Position numbers and translations under genes: made by a program. DNA of 47,425 bases from Trichinella spiralis (Eukaryota; Nematoda; Enoplea; Trichinellida; Trichinellidae): NCBI GenBank assembly GCA_000181795.3, contig CM012954.1, forward strand, positions 8,540,401 to 8,587,825. Reading direction: 5' to 3'. Positions 38,740-47,425 of this stretch are shown one piece after another; position 1 is the stretch's first letter, and every line of letters begins with the position of its first letter. The notes beneath the pieces are model-generated. The model was given only the letters and a program-made list of their open reading frames with translations. It was not told the DNA's origin and searched no databases.

Positions 38740-39315
38740 GTAATTGAAAGACGTAGACACAGCCGGGTGCTGAATTATGCAAATTTTCGAAAAAAATACC
38801 TGAGGGAATGCCCTGGGCATAGCCTGAAAGCAAAAGAAAATTTGCATATCCCCCCTGAAGGCAAATATTGTGCAATAAAATGCTTTCGGCGTAGCCTGCG
38901 GGAATATGCAAATTTTTATTTGCCCTGGGGCATAGCCTGAGGCGACGCCTGCGGCTAAATTTCAAAAAATTTCGAAATTTTCAAAAAATTGCCTGAGGCA
39001 TAGCCCCAGGCGTAGCCTGAGGGCATATAAAAATTTGCATATTGCCCTGAGGCGATTAAAAATTTGCATAAAACCCCCCTTAGGCCAAATTTTGTGCTAT
39101 AAATTGCCTGGGGAATAGCCTAAGGGCATATGCAAATTTTTATTTGCCCTGGGGCATAGCCTGAGGGCAAAGCCTGGGGCTATATTTTAAAAAATTCGAA
39201 ATTTTCAGAATTTTGCCTGAGGCATAGCCTTAGGGCAAATAAAAATTTGCATATTACCCATAGGCGATTAAAAATTTGCATAATTCATTAAATAAATCGC
39301 CTCAGGCTTTTTAAA
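38740..39315. repeat. Central GC-rich inverted/tandem repeat cluster
   Basis: Interspersed copies of GCCTGAGG, GGCATAGCC and A/T blocks containing ATGCAAAT or its complement ATTTGCAT, in both orientations. The cluster straddles the palindrome centre (about 39.0 kb). Its GC-rich elements contrast with the AT-rich arms. No coding potential is evident. Confidence 0.85.
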
Positions 39316-39369
39316 ATTTAATTTTAATATTCACATTCAATTACACTTCATAAACCTATGTATGTGCCT

Positions 39370-39660
39370 TCACTATACTTACCTTCACCCTGAACACTAC
39401 TAACCTTCACTGATGCATCACATTTATACCTTCACACTTATACTTACCTTCACACTTATACTTACCTTCACTCTAAACACTACTTACCTTCACACTTATA
39501 CTTACCTTCACCCTAAACACTACTTACCTTCACACTTATACTTACCTTCACCCTAAACACTACTTACCTTCACACTTATACTTACCTTCACATCTATTCT
39601 TACCTGACTTACCCTTAACTTGTTATACTACTTACCTTGTCTTTTTAGACCTACTTACCC
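39370..39660 (-). repeat. Array of 5' splice-site motifs, minus strand (40-bp units)
   Basis: Twelve ACTTACC motifs (GGTAAGT on the minus strand), most followed by TTCAC, giving GAAGGTAAGT on the minus strand. Between about 39481 and 39600 they are arranged as three 40-bp tandem units with two motifs each. Six occurrences read ATACTTACCT on the plus strand. The array mirrors the left array across the palindrome centre. Confidence 0.9.
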
Positions 39661-41616
39661 ATAGCTTCCTTGTCTTTTTAGACTTAGATTTACACTAAAA
39701 TCTAGAAAACACTAGTACCAAACAATAATTATAAAAATTATAAAAAGCAATTATGAAAAAATTATGAAAAGCAAAATTATAACCTGAAAAACAAACGATA
39801 AAATTTACACTTTACAACATACAGTAGTGCTTTGTGATGACGTATTTATCGACGTGATTACGAATCTTTGTAAAAAAAATCCACATGTTCAATAACGGAT
39901 AGTTACCAAAGAATGCAATTTCATTCATCTATATCTAAACTTAATTTGATTCTAAAAATATTTGCAAAACAAGTGTGCACAAAAGTAAAGCATGTTAAAC
40001 AAAATTGATATAAAACAGCCATATTATAAAAAATCAATTGAAGACGAATAACAGTGCATCGTTGATCCTTAATTACTAAGTATACAAATTTGTAGAAAAA
40101 TTACTTGCTAGTCATACAACATGTCCTTCAGGATGCAAGCATCTCAACAGCTACGCGCTGAAATTTTCAATTAAACATCCTAAGCATGTGATAAGCAACA
40201 CCGCAGTGTGAATGAACACTATCACTCATCAATAAAAAACAAAATCTCTACTTACAAAATACTAAAACTTACCTACTCACATAATACTATACAAAAATAC
40301 TCACCATACGCAGTGATGGCAACACGCACTACCAAACTTGTATGATGTATCCGAAAACCAGTGCAAATCGACTATATATGCTACTATTACAATCATTATT
40401 TAATTATACCGTACCCCTGTGATAAGCGAAGCCACACAGATTTCTGGAACAATACTGAATAACGGCTTAAGCCAACTTAAACTTACGCACGAGTATGAAC
40501 GAGCTCGATGTTGATGATGCAATCCATTCCTATAATGGGCAAAATGTGTACTTATTTTTGTGATGGCACATTTAGAACGCATTGAAATAAAGGTGACATA
40601 CCATGTTGGCAAGAGCAACAGGAATGCCAAAACGTTTCAATTATGTTGACGTACACTACTTAATTCGATAACAAGAAGCATACAGGATCAGATATAAGTG
40701 TAATTAGAAGACATTAATAATAGTAACAGATTGTAGATACTCAATTACTTACAGATTTTTGTACATCTTTTCAATCCACTGAGGGAAACCCGAACCACCA
40801 TTAGAGAAAGATATTCAAGTTCATAGAAATAGTTGCACTGCCTTGACACAACCCATTGCTATAATAAAGTGCACAAAATTCATTCTTACTATGACGATGA
40901 AGAAAACCAGAAAGCGGAACTGTTGAGACACATGACTGATCACGGTAGAAACATGAACAGAGCAATAGTCGAACTAAAAAATAGATACTAAATAACACAG
41001 CAAAATAAAACATTGGATTACAAAATAAATGAAATTCAAATATCGTGATGCACTGTTATTCGGCTTTAATCACTTTTTATAATATGGCTGTTTCTCATAA
41101 GTCTCATTTCAACCGCTATCCTGTGTTCATACAAAGCGCAAGCAACGTAATACATAGAACAGAAATAAATATAGCTGCATTACGTCTTTGATGATATACC
41201 AATGAAGACAATTCAGCAAAAAATAAAGAAAGTTGAAATTATTTAATAAGTAATGAGTGTCATATAAACAGAATATTTTTTACCCACACTTTCCAGATAT
41301 TGCGTTGTATTATCTTGCACATCTAAAAATCTATATTTCTAATGTAAAATTCAAATTTCAAATTTACTAAAATCAAAGGCAACCAATCCACAATATTACT
41401 TACATTACGTTGCACGTACGAATACAATAACAGACGTGCTGCTGATGGCATTGCTAACTTGCAATCTAAATATCTCGCAAATAATCATTTTGCGCAGCTG
41501 CTTGTTGGCCATCATTTTTATTGAAATTTCACGGGAATAAACAAGATTGCAAATAAACAGCAGATGAAAATAATTACGAAGCAAAGTGGGATCATCTTCT
41601 CATGATAGGATTTTTT
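39661..41616 (-). repeat. Right inner arm of palindrome, diverged
   Basis: Shows internal repetition (about 40520-40570 resembles about 40845-40905) and, on the minus strand, diverged similarity to the left inner arm. No gene is recognised; open frames are short and lack family resemblance. Confidence 0.6.
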
Positions 41617-44326
41617 ATATTCATTGATATGAATATAAAATAATGCAAATTCTAAAAGTGAATTATATTAATGCAATCATCTATAAATAAAAAACAGAAA
41701 TAGATACTTCTTCGTCTTCAGCATCTGATGCATCTAAAACCCAGCAATAATAACACTAGAAAGACACCCGCCAGTTTCCATTCACCATATATGTAAAGTA
41801 ACATGCATAGCATGCCACCACCAAAATACCAAAACCAACTCACCATTTATTCATGGATGGTGTTGAAGAGCGAACTTATAGTTGACCACGTGCTAGATTG
41901 ATAGCATTGCAGTGAACTGCATAACCTAATAAAATCAATGTGCTTGGTCAATTGTATAATAAGTAAATTATGCAAATGACTATTTACTTTGCTTCACGAA
42001 GAGCAACCTAATTTTCCATCAGTAATAGCGCACTAAAATGAACAATATGAGCAACATTATGAAACGAAACGATGAAATTTATTACGTTTCTATTTACACA
42101 CTTCATATTACTACGTAATATGGCATTGTTATGCAAATTTTTTTCCCTAAAATTACCTAAGAGGAAATATTATTAACCTGAAGCATCGCAAATTACTAAA
42201 AATAAACGGAAATGCTATCACTACGTATTTATGCATGTTGTATAATTTAGTTGCTTGAAAGTACAACGTGATTCAACAATTTATATTTCATCAATGTTTT
42301 TCATCTAATCAAAATTATATGGATCATAAAAAATAGCTTCCACTGAAAATAGTTTCGAAAATAAAATACTTTTTCAGATTTATGGAAAATTAAACAGTTG
42401 TCATGAAATTTTATGATGATAACGGCGACAGAAATTTTGTAATATACAATTTATCTCAGCACAGAATTTAACAAGTGCACAGCGTAGACATTATGATGGA
42501 AAGCAACTGCACCAGTGGGTATGCCACTTGACAGCTTATTTACTATTAAAATTTTGTTTTAACTAAACTTTTGTTTACACCTTATGATGATTTATAGTAA
42601 GACTGCAAACTTGGTTGAGCACTGTATCAGCGCGCCACATACAATGTGAGATAAACCTACCTGCATAAATTAAGTAACTCAACGATTTGCAATGAATTGA
42701 AGAAACTTATGCGGGTGACAATCCTGTATTGCATTTCATGAAAAGAATAAAACAAAAGAATCAGAAGTAGCCTGGATTTGGTTATATTGATGGTCGACAG
42801 CAATTATGAGAAATTAGATTTATATGAGATAAAAACAGCTAAGTGCTGTTCATTCAGCTCGAAATAGGGGGGGAGGGGCAGCATTTTCAAGTTTAAATGT
42901 AATCTCTGTTCAGCTTAGTATTATTACTCCCTCAATGATGGGGAATGATTAGAAAGGGCAAAGGGGGGCGGGACAGCATAGCAGGAAAGGAATGAGGGAG
43001 ACGTTGAGGTATGGGAGNGAGGTTGGAAGTTGTCATATGCTTTCTTCCACTCAATCTTCACGTATAATATTCAGGCGTAGGTTCATTTATCAATACTGAC
43101 AAACATTGATGGGCATTGAGTTATTTTCTCAATGACATAAAATAGGTGCATCTGTATAAGTCAGTGCTATTGGCGGTACAATAACATAATAAAAACTTAA
43201 AGGAGTCNATNTCAANAAATGAAGGGAACGTTACTGCCATTNGTGAAAATTATCCACANGGNGGTAGTATAAAANGTGTGTTCTNNTAGCTAACAGCAGC
43301 NTTTCNTTATGTCATGCTGAAACAATCTTGTACACGATTTGAGCAGTGACAAGCATTTAGGGGNTGCGATTGTGCGACTTTAGTATCCCCGTGACAGACA
43401 TCTTAATTTAAACAATTNGGGCAAGTATGCTACCTNTAGCAATAAACAATACAGTGGACAGTAAAAGATAATGCGGGAGGGGTTCAAACTGCTATGTCAT
43501 GAGAGTACAAGTGTTACAAATGGATTTGTAAGGACTATTGAAAAATTATAGCAAAATATACCATTAGTGCTATTATATATTGGGATTTGTCCGTAATAAA
43601 AGTCTCGAAATATTAGTGGAAACATCATTTACTGAAGAACAAACACGCTAGTTTTCCANTTCNAAAAAGACTAAAATCNAAACAACTACGAANAAGCTTA
43701 AAAAGCGCNGCATNGTTTNAGTGCAGTGTGCCAAGAGACAGAAAGAAAACATTATATGAAAAATAGCAAATATATGAAATTTCATACCTGTCACCAGACC
43801 TGTGAGGGATGACGTATGAAGCAAACGTATAGTCATACATTTTGTAACTGATGTTCGTGGTTTCTTCATATTTCTGTCTAACAATCACAACGTATTTGTT
43901 GAACTGAACCATGAAAATGACCAAATAACGCAGTGCAGTAAGTAATTAGACCGCCCTTCAGCAGCGAACATTTATACTATAGAGCAGTTCTCTCAATAAA
44001 CAGAAATTTATATAAGGAACATTGCTACCGTATTTGAATAACACAAAGTGCACGTAGCGGAATGCCAACGGCAGTGTTTACCATCACATTTGCATGAAGT
44101 TACTCTTCTGACCTAGAAATGCATGTTTGCTTTGAAAACGTATAATAACAATGTAATGAGCCAATACCAAAGATTGTAGTAATTGATGAACAACAACAAA
44201 GTCCTCATTACGTTACAGATGAAAGTCTCTGTCTATCACAAATAATGTTAAGGCGTAAATTAAAAAAGTATAAAATACTGTCTCACGTAGATGCGGCTGT
44301 ACTAGCACGATGATAATACTTTGCAG
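41617..44326 (-). repeat. Right arm of giant palindrome
   Basis: Inverted copy of 33734-36388. It carries many isolated single Ns between about 43018 and 43714, which are consensus ambiguities. It includes a G-rich stretch (about 42865-43020) that mirrors a C-rich stretch at about 34985-35145. Confidence 0.95.
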
Positions 44327-45008
44327 TGTTACGCAAAATTCATTCATTAATTTGAAGGAACTGATTGTTCAGTGAACATTTCAATCAGACTTTGATCAAC
44401 CATTTTGAAAAGAAGAGAAATGAAAGCAAAAAAATAGAATATTTGCAAAACATAACATTTACTGGAAACCCAAAAATAATGAATTGATAATTAAATGTAA
44501 TGCACAGGCTGAGTTGAAGTACTTAAAATTTGTATCACGGTTTCTATCAACATTGTTATCTTATACGCGCCGACAAAATACAGAAGCTAATTATTAAAAA
44601 TTTATAGATTTTGCCCACTCAAACTTTACATCGTGCACTAATGCACATTCATTTACTGATTCCAATGAAAAATATTCTGCAACCGTTTCAGAAAACATCA
44701 TTCATTTTTTCAAAAGCAGCAAAGGTTATTGCAACTGAAAATTCAGATATCGAAGAAGGATCATTTTTATAGAATTCACTAGGCTCAATTAAATTTAATA
44801 AACATGGTGAAATCTGACGGCACAATTCCTTCTAGTGAATTCTTCATAAAAGTGATGTTGGTGAATTGGGTTGTAAGTGCTGATTTCTACCTCCTAGCTT
44901 TATACTCATTGCCAGTGTACATGAATTACAACATCAACCTGCAGTGGAATCAGCAGCGTGCCGCCTCTTCTGACAATTTCATGAAAGTGCTTATTTTCCC
45001 GTATATAT
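44327..45008. other. Sequence between palindrome and EGF-gene duplicate
   Basis: This is the left flank of the duplicated unit in its contig 2 copy. A 68-codon frame at 44804-45010 and a short frame around 44640-44730 have no recognisable family. Nothing else is seen. Confidence 0.5.
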
Positions 45009-47421
45009 AAATTGAATTACTTTATGAAGAAAAAATACGCTTTCAAGAGAGAAAAAGAGATTTGCAAGAAAAAGCGCAAATTTTCCATTATATATGCAGT
45101 ACTTCCATCAACGAACAGCACCAATCTGAAGTGATTTCAAATAAATCAACAAAACGAACAATAACTGAACAACTACCGTGGAATTTTTCATTTCACTCAT
45201 TTATATTAATAATTGCAAATTCACGCGTGCGTATATTTTGTAGCGCTTTAATTATCTATAACAACCAGAGATGGTATTTAAATATAATCGTGTCAAAACC
45301 GAAAATAGAATCAGTGGCTCAATAACTGCGTGGTAGCATTTTATTCTGCTTTGATTGGCCAGTTCAGATTTGTAAAACTGTTTTCCCTGTTCGATTATTG
45401 AACGCACAACATTATCATTACTTTACATACAGTAAGTAATACGTTTAAAAATTTTTGTTTAAAATTAAAAGTTTAAATATACGAAAAATAATGTTGTGCT
45501 GTGTGTTGATTTTCATATACGTGCGAAGTGATTTTTGAAACTGATCTGCTTGAAAAAGTGCTGCAAGAATGTGGTGAAACAACTTTCAGAAATATCCACA
45601 GTTTTATAATTGGAATAGGCATTGAAAACTGCTGAGCTGCTGACACCTCATCAAAAAATTTCCGATTTCATTTAATTAAATTTGAAATAAGATCAGTTAA
45701 ACAAAAGCACAATCCAGTACAGCACAAATAAAACTTGAAAATCAAACTGATAAAATCACATATTTCATGGCTAACATCAGCCAGCGAAGCGAACTTCAAA
45801 TCATTCAAACATTAAAGCAACGTTTGTTTATACAAAATGTAAACAACCAGTTTTGTTTAAAGTGTTTTAGTTTAAATTACGGAGGGTTTTGAAGTTTGAG
45901 TTTCGGTTTCGTAAAGTTTCGAATTTGAGTGTGCAAAGTGCCAGTGTATGTATGTGTCCGTGTGCGCAAGTGTGGCATGGCTTTGAAAATGGTAATGCGT
46001 TGTTTTGAATATTTCACATTAATATTTTCACATAGATTCTACAATTTTAAGTAAGCAACATTTAAAAAAAGCATAAAATATCAGTTTGCATTTTTACAAA
46101 TTATTGAATCGATAAATTACCTAGCTATAAGAAACTATTTCATAAAAGACTTGTTTAATTAATTGTAAAGAAAAATACTATTAAATAAAAAAATACTTCT
46201 CGATATGCTTCATAAATTGAGAATCCTGTTTAACAATTATCTGATATATTACTTTCAGGCGAAAAAAGATTCCATTATTATTGTACTACTGTTGGCCATT
46301 TGCTATGGTAGTGTGTTAGATGAACCAGAAAATGATTCTTGTCCAGTCGATAAATATAATTTCATTCTTAAAGGCGGGAAAAGGCATCCTAAATCATGCA
46401 CAACATTTGTACCTTCAAGTAGGATGTACGAGAGTCCTGACAATTCGACACCAACTTTAATACCGATCAAACCAAATAACAACAGTTTACTGGACAACAT
46501 GCATGAATTTTGCCAACGGAATTTCAAAAATGGCATTCCACTGTCATATATAAACAAAACTGCCTATAAATATCACAAATTTTACACATACACGAAAGGT
46601 AAGGCATCGGTGCATTCTGCGGTAGAGGTTTCTAAAACGGACGGACCTCATTATTTAAAGAGAAATGACAATTCTAGTAATAATATGAAAGACCACGCTT
46701 GTTACATGAATACCGCTAGATACTTTGATGCGCTCAGAGACATGATAAGCACAAAAGAAATGGAACGCTGCTACGCCACTTATGGCGATTATGTTTTCTG
46801 GGATACAGAAAGCGCAATTACACCTGAGTGGTGGCAGGATTATTCACGTATTATGAGCATTTTTGAATCACATAGATCACATGATGCAAACTGCAGGTGC
46901 ATGCAACTATCCAACAACAATGAAGAGTACACTTTCAGTTCAACAGTACAGAAATGTTCCATTGAGAATTGTCAGTATTTTGCTTGCATATCTTCAAGTT
47001 ACAATAACTGTGTAGACGAAAAAATTGAACAATGTACATTTGCACCTAATGAAAACATATGCCGAGAATACACTTATGTACGCCACCAAGAAGCCGATAT
47101 ACCGTATGGAAAAGAATGCCCTGAACGTGATTATGGAGAAATATGCGAGTGTCCTTGTTCAGACCTAGAGTGGTCAGAGTGGTCTGCAAAAAGTACAACT
47201 TGCGGTCCATACACAAGAGAACGGTATAAAGTCGTAAAAGGATTCGAAAATGTCGAAGTGGACTGTACACAAGAAAGATACAAATGCTGCTTTTCTACTG
47301 AAGAAGGATTGCAAACTGATTGTAAAGATTTTTTTATCAACTCCAACAAAACCATAATGGAACATAATGAAACATGTACAAAAAATGATGGGACGATAAT
47401 TAAAACCGAGGCTGGTTATTT
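45009..47421. repeat. Segmental duplicate B' (partner of 792-3204)
   Basis: Begins at AAATTGAATTAC and runs to within a few bases of the window end, where the last bases no longer agree with the partner (a typical ragged contig end). Outside the diversified block around 46495-46880 it is almost identical to 792-3204. Confidence 0.93.
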
Positions 47422-47425
47422 GAAT
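45977..47425 (+). CDS. Second copy of the EGF-repeat membrane protein, 5' part
   Basis: Exon 1 (45977-45991) and exon 2 (46259 to the window end) keep the signal peptide, frame, splice sites, Cys-rich region, WSEWS segment and start of EGF module 1. The frame is open to the window end, so the gene looks intact but is cut off by the contig end; the remaining EGF modules and membrane helix are not seen. Compared with the 1760 copy, the N-terminal extracellular region carries clustered replacements (RYHQSVEDMLEHT against RNDNSSNNMKDHA; CYYDFNFIFFWVREN against CYATYGDYVFWDTES), while cysteines and tryptophans are kept. From about 46881 onward the two copies are identical until the last bases. Confidence 0.85.

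Noticed and set aside
38740-39315. CRISPR-like or telomeric array
   Set aside because: Repeats are irregular, in both orientations, and without unique equal-length spacers; no TTAGGC-type tandem telomere repeat is present.
33734-44326. A virus-like or protein-coding mobile element inside the palindrome
   Set aside because: No long open frame and no polymerase, integrase, transposase or capsid-like motif was found in any frame.
13165-45008. A 31.8-kb insertion between duplicates A and B
   Set aside because: The interval contains the N gap, three housekeeping genes and RBM39 exon 1, and lacks target-site duplication. A tandem duplication with swapped contigs is simpler.
44640-45010. Possible gene end just before the B' duplicate (short frames at 44640-44730 and 44804-45010)
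   Set aside because: No splice continuity or family resemblance could be established; left as unassigned flank.

Overview
The window is AT-rich invertebrate DNA with compact multi-exon genes. Introns are mostly 45-300 bp, with GT...TTTCAG-type borders. Every gene I recognise is a metazoan family: an EGF/transmembrane protein, a CRACR2A/RASEF-type EF-hand Rab, RBM39, FBXO30/40, BICRA/GLTSCR1 and FEZ/UNC-76. A nematode is plausible, but the sequence does not fix the phylum.

The window is two contigs joined by ten Ns (32395-32404). Contig 1 (1-32394) is gene-rich. From left to right it holds a partial copy of the middle of RBM39 (1-785), an EGF-repeat type I membrane protein (1760-4941, +), an EF-hand/coiled-coil/Rab GTPase (5821-9906, +), RBM39 (10393-15053, -), an FBXO30/40-like F-box protein (16526-17942, -), a BICRA-like SWI/SNF subunit (18641-21838, -), 3.7 kb without genes, and a FEZ/UNC-76 homologue (25666-30509, +). 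Exon models below were built by hand from reading frames, splice consensus and family similarity; intron phases close in all genes except one apparent one-base shift in the BICRA-like gene.

Contig 2 (32405-47425) has no recognisable gene until 45977, where a second copy of the EGF gene begins and runs off the window end. Most of it (33734-44326) is one giant imperfect palindrome centred near 39.0 kb. Its outer arms are about 2.65 kb each. Its centre holds a GC-rich repeat cluster flanked by two arrays of near-perfect 5' splice-site motifs that point at each other.

The two ends explain each other. Bases 1-785 match 12380-13164, and 792-3204 match 45009-47421, both without net length change apart from the last bases. 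This is what a 12.4-kb tandem duplication (unit 792-13164) would give if contig 2 really lies to the LEFT of contig 1 and the middle of the first unit is unassembled. The scaffold order is therefore probably wrong. Between the two EGF-gene copies, differences are concentrated in one extracellular block and mostly change amino acids, while the next ~540 bp are identical.

The host genes are not a pathway: they are membrane/secreted (EGF), vesicle traffic and Ca2+ (Rab), splicing (RBM39), ubiquitin ligase (FBXO), chromatin (BICRA) and kinesin-adaptor (FEZ) functions. The most unusual content is the palindrome with its splice-donor arrays, and the locally diversified EGF-gene pair.
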